64,000 nucleotides of DNA from Conexivisphaerales archaeon (lineage in GTDB: Archaea; Thermoproteota; Nitrososphaeria; Conexivisphaerales; DTJL01), in the NCBI GenBank assembly GCA_038728585.1, contig JAVYTR010000002.1, forward strand, positions 62,001-126,000, read 5' to 3'. The number at the start of each line of letters is the position of its first letter. The stretch's first letter is position 1. A program made the position numbers and the translations under genes. A model generated the notes under the pieces. It searched no databases. It had not been told where the DNA came from and worked only from the letters and a program-made list of their open reading frames with translations. This document shows positions 9,495 to 21,442 of the stretch, piece by piece.

Positions 9495-11201
9495 TCAGCC
9501 GTACTTGTATCTGACGCCATGCCCGTCCCATTCATGGTCAAATGTAACTATCTCAGGAGGCCCTATTGCTCCGCACGTGCCGCATGCAACGCATGCGACG
9601 TGGTCGAACCTTAGCCTTCCCTCCCTTATATCCTTCAGGCTCAGCTCCATAGCCTCCCTGCTGAATCCCTGTTCAGGTTCCTTTTGGTTGAGAAGCTTCA
9701 GGTTATGGAGGTAGAGGTCTCTGAATGAAGCGAAGACTCCTTTCTGTGTGAAGAGTGTGTAGCAGTTGACAGGACAAGCTGGTACCCACGGCTTTGCTGG
9801 GGATTCCGACCCCTTCTCTATGTTAACCTGAATGTGGGACCTTATCCTATCCTCATCATATTCAAGCAGACCTGTCCTCTGCTGTATCAGCTGAATGGCA
9901 TCTCCGTTGGCTCTTCTCTTGGCTACGAGGGATGCTACGTCAGAATCTGGTTTTGCTTGCTTGGTTAGAAAGCCAGTTCTGAACAAGAATCTGGGGATGT
10001 ATCTGTAGACCAGCCTGCTCTCTGTAACTCTGCTGTCCCTTGCAGACCTCATCACATCGCCATAGAGAGGAGAAAGTCTCTCCCTGTATTCGGCCAGGGT
10101 TGCAGAGCTGAAGACACCCTTCTGGGAAGCGGAGAGATATGTTTCTGCAGCCATTATGCCCGAAGCTATGGCTCTCCTCATCCCATCTATAAGAGGCCCT
10201 ATCTTCACGAAACTTCCCAATGCATCACCAGCAACAAGGAAGCCGTCTGTGTAAGGCTTATCGACCATGCATGAATACCCTCTCGGTATGTTGTGGGCTG
10301 AATACTCTAGCAGCTCTGCTCCGTCAAGAATCTCTGCGATCATTGGATGGGACTCGAACTCGTTCAGCACATCCAGCAGCTTTCCTACTTCGTAGAACCT
10401 TTCTGATGTTGCTTCGACCAGCGAATCTAGACCCACCACCAAGCCTATTGAAAGCGTATCTCTGTTCGTGTACAGGAACGCTCCTCCCTTGAGGCCGTGC
10501 ATGAAATCGCCAAGATAGAAGTTAGCTATTCCTTCGCCTTTGCCAATTGAAAACCTCTTTTCTATCAGTTCAGGGTTCAGACTGTAAACATGCTTTATCC
10601 CGTGGTAAAGCTGCTCAGGCTTCAGCCTGCTGCGCAGAGAGGCCTTTTCTATCAGTTTTGATGTTACTCCTGAGCAGTCTATCACCACCTTTGCGGTTAT
10701 CTCTTCCCTGTTTGTCCTTACTCCTTTTACCTTGCCATCTTCCACTATCAGGTCTTCTGCTGTGGTGTCTGTTGAAAGCATGGCTCCTGCCTCAACTGCC
10801 TTGAGTGCAAGCCAGTGGTCGAATCTTCTCTTGAGAACTGAGTAATCGTGGCCAGTCCCTATCTTTGTACTGAAGAAACCGAGTCTTGAAGGAAGGGAAT
10901 TATCAGTAAGTCTGTAATACCTGTATGAAAGGTCCTTGTCAGGCCTGGAAAGCATATACACGCTATGACTTACTATCTTTCTCTCGACAGGAGCCTCTGT
11001 TTCAAAGTTAGGCAGCAGGTCCAGCATACCATAACCAGAGATGTAGCTCCCATAAAGAACGCCTCCTGTAACGTTTCTCTCTCCAGGTATCCTGGCCTTT
11101 TCTAGCATCAGTACGTTTGCTCCCTTTCTTGCCAAAGTAAGGGCTGATGCTGAGCCTGCAGGACCAGCCCCCACAACTATTACGTCGTATTCTGTGGACA
11201 T
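9495..11201 (-). CDS. fixCX: ETF:quinone oxidoreductase with fused ferredoxin domain (FixC-FixX)
   Basis: Passes electrons from the electron-transfer flavoprotein to the membrane quinone pool. The N-terminus has the FAD Rossmann motif GAGPAGSASAL (residues about 12-22), then GGVLYG and the GDALG motif typical of FixC. The C-terminal 100 residues carry a FixX-like iron-sulfur module with ACVACGTCGAIGPPE and an additional upstream Cys-Pro in ACPVNCY. FixC and FixX are usually separate, so this is a fusion of 568 residues. It is third in the etfB-etfA-fixCX operon. In Pyrobaculum the EtfABCX complex is electron-bifurcating; whether this one is cannot be decided here. Confidence 0.9.
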   Translation of the reverse strand: MSTEYDVIVVGAGPAGSASALTLARKGANVLMLEKARIPGERNVTGGVLYGSYISGYGMLDLLPNFETEAPVERKIVSHSVYMLSRPDKDLSYRYYRLTDNSLPSRLGFFSTKIGTGHDYSVLKRRFDHWLALKAVEAGAMLSTDTTAEDLIVEDGKVKGVRTNREEITAKVVIDCSGVTSKLIEKASLRSRLKPEQLYHGIKHVYSLNPELIEKRFSIGKGEGIANFYLGDFMHGLKGGAFLYTNRDTLSIGLVVGLDSLVEATSERFYEVGKLLDVLNEFESHPMIAEILDGAELLEYSAHNIPRGYSCMVDKPYTDGFLVAGDALGSFVKIGPLIDGMRRAIASGIMAAETYLSASQKGVFSSATLAEYRERLSPLYGDVMRSARDSRVTESRLVYRYIPRFLFRTGFLTKQAKPDSDVASLVAKRRANGDAIQLIQQRTGLLEYDEDRIRSHIQVNIEKGSESPAKPWVPACPVNCYTLFTQKGVFASFRDLYLHNLKLLNQKEPEQGFSREAMELSLKDIREGRLRFDHVACVACGTCGAIGPPEIVTFDHEWDGHGVRYKYG

Positions 11202-11208
11202 GTATCGC

Positions 11209-12375
11209 TCATCCTACCCTCTTCAGTCTGCTGATCATCTCCGGCAGAAATTCGTACAGGTCTCCGACTATGGGGTAATGAGCTATCTGAAAGATGGGGG
11301 CGTTTGGATCAATATTAACAGCGACTATCTTCTTTGATTTCTGCATCCCGACCCTGTGCTGGAGTGCACCGCTAATGCCCAGGGCTATGTAAACATCAGG
11401 CTGAACAGTTGCACCAGTCTGCCCAACCTGCCTTTCCGGGATTACAAGCCCGGAAAGCTCCTTTATTTCAGCATAAAGTAGAGCTCTGGTCACCCCTATC
11501 TCTGCCTTCACACCAAACCTGGATGAGATGATGTTCCTCAGCTCGTCTGCCATATCATACGCCTCCCTTGGGTTCCTTGGGTTGCCTTTTGCATCCTTCA
11601 GCACTCCAAGACCCAGGCTAATTATTACCTGGGCATCCCTCAGCTCTACCTTCGGTTTCGGAAGTTCTGTTATCTCCTTCACAACTGCCCTGTACGTCTT
11701 TGTGTTCAGAAACTGCAGCTTTTCTGCGGAATTTGCAACCACCCGATTCATTCTTTCAAGAGGTCTGAAGTTTCCAGGTCTTATTGTGGCCATCTGCGGC
11801 CTATGTTTTGGAGTGTATATCTTGGCGACCCTTGTACCGAAGTCAGGCCTTATCTGAATGACTAGATTCTTGTAGGTTTCGTTCAGCCTCGGGTTGACAA
11901 AGTCTCCTACTTCGAGTTCTATGTTATCAGTTGCAAGTCCTGTCTTAAGCCTGTATGCAAGCCTGGGAGCCAGGTCTTTGCCCAGCTCATCTGCTACGAA
12001 CAGAAACGCATAAGGTCTCCTTTCCCTTACAAGTCTTTCAAGAAAGTCGACATATTTGAGGTTCAGCCTGTCAGCCAGCTGGTCAGAATCGGCATATATG
12101 ACTGAATCAGCACCGTACTGAAGGCAGACTAAAGGAAGATCAGCAAGGTTGTAGCCGAGCATAACGGCGACGAGTTTCTGTCCGAGCTTGTCAGCTACCT
12201 TTCTTCCTGCAGCCAGAATCTCCAGAGCTTCTCTGCTCAGTCTGTCGCCATCTCTCTGGACATAGACCCAGACGTCTCTATAGTCTTGGTTTTGATTCTG
12301 GTTTTGATTCTGGTTTTGGCTCTGAACTTTCGCCTGAGCCTGAGCAGGTTTGTTCTGCTCTAGAGATGCCATCAT
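11209..12375 (-). CDS. etfA: Electron transfer flavoprotein alpha subunit, with Gln-Asn repeat leader
   Basis: FAD-binding alpha subunit that accepts electrons from acyl-CoA dehydrogenases. The C-terminal FAD domain shows GQTG and the SGALQHRVGM segment followed by NIDPNAPIF, as in the family. The N-terminus is preceded by an unusual leader of alternating Gln and Asn (residues about 19-30) encoded by a 12-bp DNA repeat at 12288-12323. That makes it 388 residues instead of about 320-330. The start overlaps the etfB stop by 4 nt (or 1 nt if the second ATG at 12372 is used). Confidence 0.92.
   Translation of the reverse strand: MMASLEQNKPAQAQAKVQSQNQNQNQNQNQDYRDVWVYVQRDGDRLSREALEILAAGRKVADKLGQKLVAVMLGYNLADLPLVCLQYGADSVIYADSDQLADRLNLKYVDFLERLVRERRPYAFLFVADELGKDLAPRLAYRLKTGLATDNIELEVGDFVNPRLNETYKNLVIQIRPDFGTRVAKIYTPKHRPQMATIRPGNFRPLERMNRVVANSAEKLQFLNTKTYRAVVKEITELPKPKVELRDAQVIISLGLGVLKDAKGNPRNPREAYDMADELRNIISSRFGVKAEIGVTRALLYAEIKELSGLVIPERQVGQTGATVQPDVYIALGISGALQHRVGMQKSKKIVAVNIDPNAPIFQIAHYPIVGDLYEFLPEMISRLKRVG
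12288..12323. repeat. 12-bp tandem repeat inside etfA
   Basis: Two exact copies and one near copy of a 12-base unit GGTTTTGATTCT (plus-strand reading) lie end to end. On the coding strand they give the Gln-Asn leader of EtfA. The length is a multiple of three, so gain or loss of units would keep the frame. Confidence 0.85.
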
Positions 12376-13538
12376 CTTCCGAACAGCTCCTCCATCAGCA
12401 TGTCGAAGTCAAAAGTACCTACCAGGCCCTTCTCTTTGAGTTGCTGAAGCAGTCTTTCGGGCAGGTCAGATGCAAGGTCTCCCCTTTCAAATGCAGGATA
12501 TTCCTTTCCGTCGAACGAAAGCTTCTCAACCCTCTCAAGGAATACGAGACTCTTGCCTAGAAACTTCTGGACAGGCGGTTTTCCTATATCAATGCCAGGA
12601 CCTACTATAGTTGGCGAACCTGCAAGGCCCAGTCTTGAAGGGTCTGCACCTATATCGGATGCTGAATATTTCTTGGCTATCCTGACCTTTCCCATGTAGC
12701 TCCTGCTCCTGACAAAAATCTGTGCTGAAGGTGAGGTCGGTTTTGGCCTGAATTCTGAGTTTATTGTCAGAACTGCTGGTAGCAGCAGCTGAAGTTTCTG
12801 AACCAGCCTTCCCATCTTCCTCTCTGCAAAAACGGTAAGACTTGATGGCTCGATATCAAAGTTGTCCACATACGTGGCATGTGGGAGCTCGAAACCAAAC
12901 AATTCAGATAAGGCCTCTGCAACCTGAGGGCCCACGCTACCTGTTTCACCATCTGTTGTCTTTATCCCAGCGAGAACTATGAAGTTCATCACTTCATCCC
13001 TCGCCTTTCTGAGACCTTCCTGAAAGCCACTTGAGTCAATCCTTCCCTCTACGTAGTCGGATACAAGGTTGCTTCTTATTGAAGGGAGAGATGAATATAC
13101 CCAGTTGGGTATCAGGTTCTGTTCATACAGCTGCTTTGCCTTCTGCAGAACCGCTTCCTTCCCAGCCTTTGCAAGCGAGTCTATCGCCTCCAGGTGTATG
13201 TCAATCACCTTTTTGACACCCAGCCCTAAAGTATACGCTGTTGCAAGAGTATCTGCGCCAGCCATCTTCGGGTCGCTCAGGATGTAGGCTTCGTCCATAC
13301 CGAAGACCTCTACATCGTAGAGCTGTGAAAGTATAGGTTGGAGTTTGAAGTCCGGACCCATGGTGAGACCTATGACCTTGCCTCCCACTCTCCTTCTGAC
13401 AAAATCAGCAGCCTCTATCGCCTTTCTGTCATGAGGGTTGAGTACCAGGTCCATCTCTTCTCTCTTAAGCACACCACCTACGGTGACGACCTTTGTTGTT
13501 CTGGCCGGCACCCCTTTGAGCAGGCATATTATCAGCAT
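12372..13538 (-). CDS. etfB: Electron transfer flavoprotein beta subunit, enlarged
   Basis: Beta subunit of the ETF heterodimer. Family landmarks are LNPHDRKAIEAA (near residue 32), GADTLATAYTL (near 94) and the nucleotide-binding block IKTTDGETGSVGPQVAEAL. It has 388 residues where EtfB usually has about 250-260. The extra length comes from an insertion of roughly 60-70 residues between GADTLATA and TTDGETG, and a C-terminal extension of about 50. It is the first gene of the operon with etfA and fixCX. Head to head with malic enzyme. Confidence 0.9.
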   Translation of the reverse strand: MLIICLLKGVPARTTKVVTVGGVLKREEMDLVLNPHDRKAIEAADFVRRRVGGKVIGLTMGPDFKLQPILSQLYDVEVFGMDEAYILSDPKMAGADTLATAYTLGLGVKKVIDIHLEAIDSLAKAGKEAVLQKAKQLYEQNLIPNWVYSSLPSIRSNLVSDYVEGRIDSSGFQEGLRKARDEVMNFIVLAGIKTTDGETGSVGPQVAEALSELFGFELPHATYVDNFDIEPSSLTVFAERKMGRLVQKLQLLLPAVLTINSEFRPKPTSPSAQIFVRSRSYMGKVRIAKKYSASDIGADPSRLGLAGSPTIVGPGIDIGKPPVQKFLGKSLVFLERVEKLSFDGKEYPAFERGDLASDLPERLLQQLKEKGLVGTFDFDMLMEELFGR

Positions 13539-13656
13539 GGGCGCCCAAGTTCGACACCTGACGATGGTTACGCTTTAAGCATATTGCAAATTAATGCATA
13601 GCCGGGAAATTGTTAAGCAAAGATTAACTTCTTTACTGCTCGTGGGCCAGAAGTGA

Positions 13657-15006
13657 ATGACTGCCAAGCTTGACAGCGAGGTTGAAGAAACAAAGAAGTT
13701 AGGGGTCAAGTCTCTCAAGTATCATTCATACTATAAGGGGAAAGTACATGTGGAATTGAAATGCCCTGTCAGGTCTCTTGACGACTTTTCCGTCTGGTAT
13801 ACACCTGGTGTTGCATCTGCATCGCTTGAAATAGCCAAGGACCAAGACCTGTCCTACGAATATACGAACAGGGGGAATCTCATCGCGATAGCTTCAGACG
13901 GCAGCAGGGTTCTCGGACTGGGGAATGTTGGGCCCTATGCCGCTCTTCCAGTAATGGAAGGCAAAGCACTACTCTACAAATACCTTGGAGGAGTTGATGC
14001 GTTCCCTGTAGTGCTGCAGACCCATACTGCAGATGAGCTGGTAAGTGCAGTACTGAACCTGCAGCCATCGTTCGGCGGGGTCAATCTCGAGGATATTGAA
14101 GCACCGAAATGCTTTGCGGTTCTGGAGCAGCTGAGAGAGAAGGCATCAATACCTGTGTGGCACGACGACCAGCAGGGAACTGCAACAGTAACTCTTGCAG
14201 CGCTGATAAACGCACTTAAGGTCGCAGGAAAGAAGCTTCAGGATGTTACTGTTGCGATGGTGGGTGCAGGAGCTGCAAGTCTTGCTACAGCCAGACTTTT
14301 GCAAGAAGCGGGCCTGCCAGCAGGAAATATAGTGATGTGTGATTCTGCTGGGATACTGCACCCTGACAGGGAGGATATGGACAAACTTCAACTGAGAAAT
14401 CACTGGAAGTATGATGTTGCCATCAGGACGAACAAGGAGAGAAAGAAGGGAGGCATAGCTGAAGCTCTTGAAGGTGCTGATGTATGTATTTCTGCAGCCA
14501 CTCCTGGCCCTGGCGTAATAAAGAAGGAATGGGTGAGCAGGATGCAGAAAGATGCCATAGTGTTTGCACTTGCAAACCCAACTCCAGAGATATGGCCCAG
14601 GGAGGCCAAGGAGGCTGGAGCAAGGGTTGTGGCTACTGGCAGGTCAGACTTTCCGAACCAGGTGAACAATTCGCTCGTCTTCCCAGCAGTCTTCAGGGGG
14701 AGCCTGGATGTTAGAAGCAAGGCCATATCGGACGAAATGTGCATCGCAGCTGCAAATGCACTTTCATCCTACGCAGAAAGGACGGGTGGAATATCTGAAG
14801 AGCACATAATTCCTACCATGGAGGACTGGGAGGTTTATGCTGAGGAAGCTGCTGCAGTCGGGGACATGGCGATAAGGCAGGGACTGGCAAGGATAAAGAT
14901 GCCGAAGGAGGAACTCAAAGAATTGGCGTACGCGAAGATAGAGAGGGTAAGGAAAAGAGTGAAATTGCTTATGAAGGAGGGGCTGATTCCTCCGCCTCCG
15001 GAGTGA
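13657..15006 (+). CDS. maeB: Malic enzyme (malate dehydrogenase, decarboxylating)
   Basis: Oxidatively decarboxylates malate to pyruvate and CO2 with NAD(P). The N-terminal signature YTPGVASASLEIAKD (near residue 46) and GNVGPYAALPVMEGK (catalytic Lys near 107) are clear. A Rossmann domain begins at GAGAASLATARLL (near residue 207). At 449 residues it is the short form without the phosphotransacetylase domain found in bacterial MaeB. It is followed 6 nt later by an acetyltransferase and lies near malate dehydrogenase. Confidence 0.93.
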   Translation: MTAKLDSEVEETKKLGVKSLKYHSYYKGKVHVELKCPVRSLDDFSVWYTPGVASASLEIAKDQDLSYEYTNRGNLIAIASDGSRVLGLGNVGPYAALPVMEGKALLYKYLGGVDAFPVVLQTHTADELVSAVLNLQPSFGGVNLEDIEAPKCFAVLEQLREKASIPVWHDDQQGTATVTLAALINALKVAGKKLQDVTVAMVGAGAASLATARLLQEAGLPAGNIVMCDSAGILHPDREDMDKLQLRNHWKYDVAIRTNKERKKGGIAEALEGADVCISAATPGPGVIKKEWVSRMQKDAIVFALANPTPEIWPREAKEAGARVVATGRSDFPNQVNNSLVFPAVFRGSLDVRSKAISDEMCIAAANALSSYAERTGGISEEHIIPTMEDWEVYAEEAAAVGDMAIRQGLARIKMPKEELKELAYAKIERVRKRVKLLMKEGLIPPPPE

Positions 15007-15012
15007 CCTGAT

Positions 15013-15486
15013 TTGTCACAAGCAGAGTTGGTTATGAGAAGGGCAAAGGAGCAGGACGTAGAGCAGATCCTGGAGCTTGTTTTGAGACTGAAGAAGCTGA
15101 ACGAGGAGTTCGACCCTCTCTTCTCCGTAAGCGAAGACGCAAGAAAGGCCGGGGAGCAGTATGTGAAGAATGCTATTGCTTCACAGGATTCGTTTGTTGC
15201 AGTTGCGGAAGCTGGAAAGAGAGTGGTTGGAATGGTGAAAGTAGACTTGAGGACCAGAATATTTTATGTGCCAAAAAGGGAGGGGAGGATAGTCGACCTC
15301 TATCTCCTTCCGGAGTTCAGAAGGAAGGGCTTCGGTGAGAAGATGGTAAACTACGTGTGGGACCAGCTCAAGGGCAAAGTCGACATACTGACAGTAGAAT
15401 TTCCGAGTGCAAACAAGATTTCCACAAGCTTCTACACCAAGCTCGGATTCAGACCTATCGTCAACATTTACGCGAAGAGAGACTGA
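15013..15486 (+). CDS. GNAT-family acetyltransferase
   Basis: A 157-residue GNAT-fold protein of unknown substrate. The acetyl-CoA loop reads RRKGFGEKM (near residue 112) and is followed by the FYTKLGF block. The TTG start lies 6 nt after the malic enzyme stop, so the two share a transcript. Nothing in the neighbourhood points to a particular substrate. Confidence 0.8.
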   Translation: MSQAELVMRRAKEQDVEQILELVLRLKKLNEEFDPLFSVSEDARKAGEQYVKNAIASQDSFVAVAEAGKRVVGMVKVDLRTRIFYVPKREGRIVDLYLLPEFRRKGFGEKMVNYVWDQLKGKVDILTVEFPSANKISTSFYTKLGFRPIVNIYAKRD

Positions 15487-15579
15487 CCCCGTTTATTTCT
15501 GTGAGATCGATTCAGGACTAATAATTGGTCTGCCTTTTGTTGTCTGATGACATGAACCAAGTGTCAACTACCGACGACT

Positions 15580-15594
15580 GAAGCCGTTGGCTTC
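15580..15594. other. Perfect 6-bp hairpin in a gene-free stretch
   Basis: GAAGCC-GTT-GGCTTC forms a perfect stem with a 3-nt loop, in the 287-nt gap between the acetyltransferase and malate dehydrogenase. It resembles the small hairpins at ends of IS200/IS605-type elements, but no transposase or second end is seen. The rest of the gap shows no gene. Confidence 0.35.
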
Positions 15595-15773
15595 CTGGCG
15601 GAATCATGTTTGGTGATTGGTATAGCAGGGAGAAAGCTGGCGCAACTGCTTCATGCAACAGCAAAAGTAAAAACCAATTAACAGAAATGAGAAGATTCGG
15701 AATGGATTATGCTGCCGTCCGCAGCTTAATTGGGGAGGCGTATAAGCTGTTGCAGCTGAAGAACTGCAGTACT

Positions 15774-16688
15774 TCACTGAGGGATCTGTGCTATTGCTTG
15801 CCTTAGTACCTCTACGCTCTTGTCAAAAGCTGCCCTCTCTTCCTGAGTCAGGTTGAGCTCTATCACCTTTTCGACACCGTTCGAACCAAGAGCTGCAGGG
15901 ACAACTATTGCAACATCCTTTACCCCATACTCTCCGTCAAGATACACCGATGTCGGAATGACAGTCTTGGTATCCTTGACAACAGCTTCTACCATCTGTG
16001 ATACCCCTGCCCCAGGAGCGTAGTTCGAAGACCAGCCTCTCAGCCTGATTATCTCTGCTCCACTCTTTCTTGATTCGTCGATCAGCTTCTCTATCTTCTC
16101 TTTTGGAAGCAACTCTGATACCGGTTTTCCACCCACTGTTGTGAGCCTTGGCAGAAGGACCATCGAGTCTCCATGCTCTCCTATCACCATCGTCTGCACG
16201 CTTGAGAACGAAACGCCTAGCTCCTTTGCTATGAGGTATCTGAACCTGCCAGTGTCAAGAGGACCGCTGAACCCCATGACCCTGCTCCTCGGAAAGCCTG
16301 TCGACTTGTACATCAGATACGTCATGACGTCTAATGGGTTTGTGGTCAGTATTACCTTTGCCTCAGGGGCATATTCTGCAATGTTCTTTGCAATCGACCT
16401 GATCACCTCCGCATTTTTCTTCAAAAGGTCGAGCCTGGTCATGTCGGCCTTTCTTGTGAACCCTGCAGGCACAACCACGACCTGAGAACCTGACATATCT
16501 CTATAGTCGTTGGAACCTCTTATGTCGATATCTATCCCCAGCGTTGCACACATGTGGCTCAGGTCAAGTGCTTCACCCTGAGGTAAGCCTGGAACAATGT
16601 CCAAAAGCGTGAGGTCATCCAGCGCCTTCAGCGCCAGGTGAAACGCTATGGAACCCCCAACCCTGCCCGTACCCACTATCGTTATCAT
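15774..16688 (-). CDS. mdh: Malate dehydrogenase (LDH/MDH superfamily)
   Basis: Interconverts malate and oxaloacetate with NAD. I place the start at the ATG at 16688, giving MITIVGTGRVGGSIA, because the 18 upstream codons do not resemble the family and would cross the promoter region shared with the divergent gene at 16784. The Rossmann GxGxxG motif is at residues 6-11. An Asp near residue 31 (TLLDIVPG) favours NAD over NADP. The catalytic His is in GEHGDSMV, and the substrate Arg segments are present. Length 304 is typical of archaeal MDH. Confidence 0.9.
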   Translation of the reverse strand: MITIVGTGRVGGSIAFHLALKALDDLTLLDIVPGLPQGEALDLSHMCATLGIDIDIRGSNDYRDMSGSQVVVVPAGFTRKADMTRLDLLKKNAEVIRSIAKNIAEYAPEAKVILTTNPLDVMTYLMYKSTGFPRSRVMGFSGPLDTGRFRYLIAKELGVSFSSVQTMVIGEHGDSMVLLPRLTTVGGKPVSELLPKEKIEKLIDESRKSGAEIIRLRGWSSNYAPGAGVSQMVEAVVKDTKTVIPTSVYLDGEYGVKDVAIVVPAALGSNGVEKVIELNLTQEERAAFDKSVEVLRQAIAQIPQ

Positions 16689-16783
16689 GGTAAAGGCTGA
16701 GAAGAGGATGGTAAATAAGCTTGGTTGATTAATTTGCAGCAAAGATTATCTTTATCTCTGCTGCTTTTCCGCTTGAGGAAGCA

Positions 16784-17155
16784 ATGAAGGTCTGGCTTGA
16801 CGAATCAGCAGTCAAGGTTCTCAGCACAGTCAGGGAGAAGAAGGGAGAGCCGTATGTAACTATCGTTGAGGATGGTTGCTGCTCGTTCAGCGGTGTGTTT
16901 GTAAGGCTGGACAAGCCTGACTCAAGTTTTGTCTATTTAGGAGATGCAGAAGGTTTCGAGATATACATCAGAGATTCCCTTTACCCTCTTTACACTAAGC
17001 ATGTGCTCGGCATAACAGCGCTTGAAAGAGTAGATGACAGCTTTTCTGCAGAGACTGCGTTTGGCTACAAGCTCACTCTTTTTTACAACCCGGAGGAGAC
17101 TGATGACAAGTCAGGAAAGCAACAGGAGAATGTGAAAACTCCACAATATCTATAA
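16784..17155 (+). CDS. DUF779-like small protein
   Basis: A 123-residue cytosolic protein resembling the DUF779 family: a segment EDGCCSFSGVF (near residues 27-37), then LGDAEGFEIYI and a C-terminal FSAETAFGYKLTLF block. The Cys pair is conserved in that family and might bind metal. Function unknown. It is divergent to malate dehydrogenase and sits just ahead of korA. The last 15 residues are polar and probably disordered. Confidence 0.55.
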   Translation: MKVWLDESAVKVLSTVREKKGEPYVTIVEDGCCSFSGVFVRLDKPDSSFVYLGDAEGFEIYIRDSLYPLYTKHVLGITALERVDDSFSAETAFGYKLTLFYNPEETDDKSGKQQENVKTPQYL

Positions 17156-17159
17156 ATAA
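17150..17159 (+). promoter_or_regulatory. TATA box of the korAB operon
   Basis: CTATAAATAA is centred about 27 nt before the ATG at 17181, indicating a leaderless transcript. It overlaps the end of the preceding gene. Confidence 0.6.
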
Positions 17160-17180
17160 TGTACGTAATCGGAGTTTTAG

Positions 17181-20058
<2,878 letters not shown>

Positions 20059-20111
20059 CGGCTCACTTAAAACGGCTCATTCTTATATCTGGCAGGTTGT
20101 GAAACCCTGCC

Positions 20112-21374
20112 ATGGAAGGTCTTTTTCACTTCAAGAATCCACTTATAGAGTTGAGTCAGGAGGAACAGATCTTTAGGGATTCGATTGCGGAGTTCTGTTC
20201 AAAAGAACTTGCACCAAAGTGGGAGAGGTATGACGAGGAAGCATCTGTAAGTCCCAAGGTTCAGCTGGACCTGCTGACAAAACTTGGAAGACAGGGGGTA
20301 CTAGCGATGATGTGCAGAGAAGAGAATGGTGGACAGGCAGCTTCAGAAACACTTGCAACAATAGCTGTTGAAGAAATAGCTTATGCAGACCCCTCCGTTG
20401 CTACAGCAGTTTACACTCTGCTGAACATAGGCTGGCCCTTCGTCCTCGAAAGGCATGGAAACGAGGCGCTTGCCCAGAGGGTCATTTCAAAGGTTGCCAG
20501 GGGTGAAGCATTCTTTGGAATCGCTTCAACTGAAGCTCAGGGTGGGTCTGACATAGCCAATCTTAAGACAAAAGCTGAGAAAGAGAAAGATGGAAGAGGA
20601 TACAGAATCAGCGGAGAAAAATCTTTCATAAGCGGTGTGAACGAAGTATTCAGTCTGCCCTGGGGAGGAGGCTGGCTACTCCTTGCAAGAACTGGAGGAG
20701 AGGGACATGCAGGGCTCACTGCCTTTGCCGCACTGCCTAAGGAAGATGGAAGGGGAAAGGGGGGTTGCACATATTCACTCTTTCATGGCATGGGCAGGCA
20801 CAACCTGAGCACAGGCCTTATCAGCTTCCAGGATTTCAGGATTGAAAAGGAGAACCTGATAGGGGAAGAGGGAAGAGGATTCTACGTTGCGATGGAAGGA
20901 TTTAACTGTGCAAGGATACTTGTGGCAGCTGCATGCGTAGGTGCTGCTAGGTGGCTTCTCGAAAGAGGTGCAGAGTGGGTGAAGCAGAGGGAAGCGTTTG
21001 GAAGAAAGATATCAAATTTCCAAAGTATCTCCTTCATGCTCTCTGAACTTTATGGTAAATACGAAGCAGCCAGGATGATGGTCTATAGAGCTGCAAGGCT
21101 CTTCGATAAGGTTTATGCCGACAAAGCAGCAGGCTACAGGCTGAGCGACCTGAACGGTCCTGTAGCTATGGCCAAGATGTGGGGGCCTGAAGTGTCTGTA
21201 GAAATAGCACAGGAGGTTATGAGATGGTTCGGAGCAGTAAGCTTCACCAGGGAGCATCCTGTACACAGGTCTCTGCTCGGGCTTCTGTCTTATGTCATAG
21301 GTGCAGAGGGATCGCAGAATATAATGAAGTACATAGCATCCAGAGAGCTGCTCGGCGGAGAGTATGTAAAATAG
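20112..21374 (+). CDS. Acyl-CoA dehydrogenase
   Basis: FAD enzyme that introduces a double bond into acyl-CoA and hands electrons to ETF, encoded earlier in this window. The first signature (FGIASTEAQGGSDIANLKTKAE, split here as the substrate loop near residues 137-155) and the later QREAFGRKISNFQSI block are typical. Length 420 is slightly above the usual 380-400 because of an extended middle loop around the glycine-rich stretch near residues 183-200. Chain-length specificity is not evident. Confidence 0.9.
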   Translation: MEGLFHFKNPLIELSQEEQIFRDSIAEFCSKELAPKWERYDEEASVSPKVQLDLLTKLGRQGVLAMMCREENGGQAASETLATIAVEEIAYADPSVATAVYTLLNIGWPFVLERHGNEALAQRVISKVARGEAFFGIASTEAQGGSDIANLKTKAEKEKDGRGYRISGEKSFISGVNEVFSLPWGGGWLLLARTGGEGHAGLTAFAALPKEDGRGKGGCTYSLFHGMGRHNLSTGLISFQDFRIEKENLIGEEGRGFYVAMEGFNCARILVAAACVGAARWLLERGAEWVKQREAFGRKISNFQSISFMLSELYGKYEAARMMVYRAARLFDKVYADKAAGYRLSDLNGPVAMAKMWGPEVSVEIAQEVMRWFGAVSFTREHPVHRSLLGLLSYVIGAEGSQNIMKYIASRELLGGEYVK

Positions 21375-21398
21375 CAAGGCGGAATAGAACAGGTTAGA

Positions 21399-21436
21399 AT
21401 GAAATGAAATGAAATGAAACAAAATAAAATAAAAAA
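21399..21436. repeat. Pentanucleotide GAAAT repeat and A-tract, likely terminator for the minus-strand gene
   Basis: Three to four tandem ATGAA units grade into AAAATAAAATAAAAAA. On the minus strand this is a long T-rich tract immediately after the aldehyde dehydrogenase stop, fitting an archaeal oligo-T terminator. It also separates two converging genes. Confidence 0.6.
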
Positions 21437-21442
21437 TAGCGC

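Noticed and set aside
8851-9531. 226-codon minus-strand frame opposite sod
   Set aside because: sod retains all metal ligands and a promoter; the opposite frame has no family features.
15606-15806. 66-codon frame in the gap before malate dehydrogenase
   Set aside because: No family resemblance, runs into the mdh gene end on the other strand, no promoter or ribosome-binding site seen.
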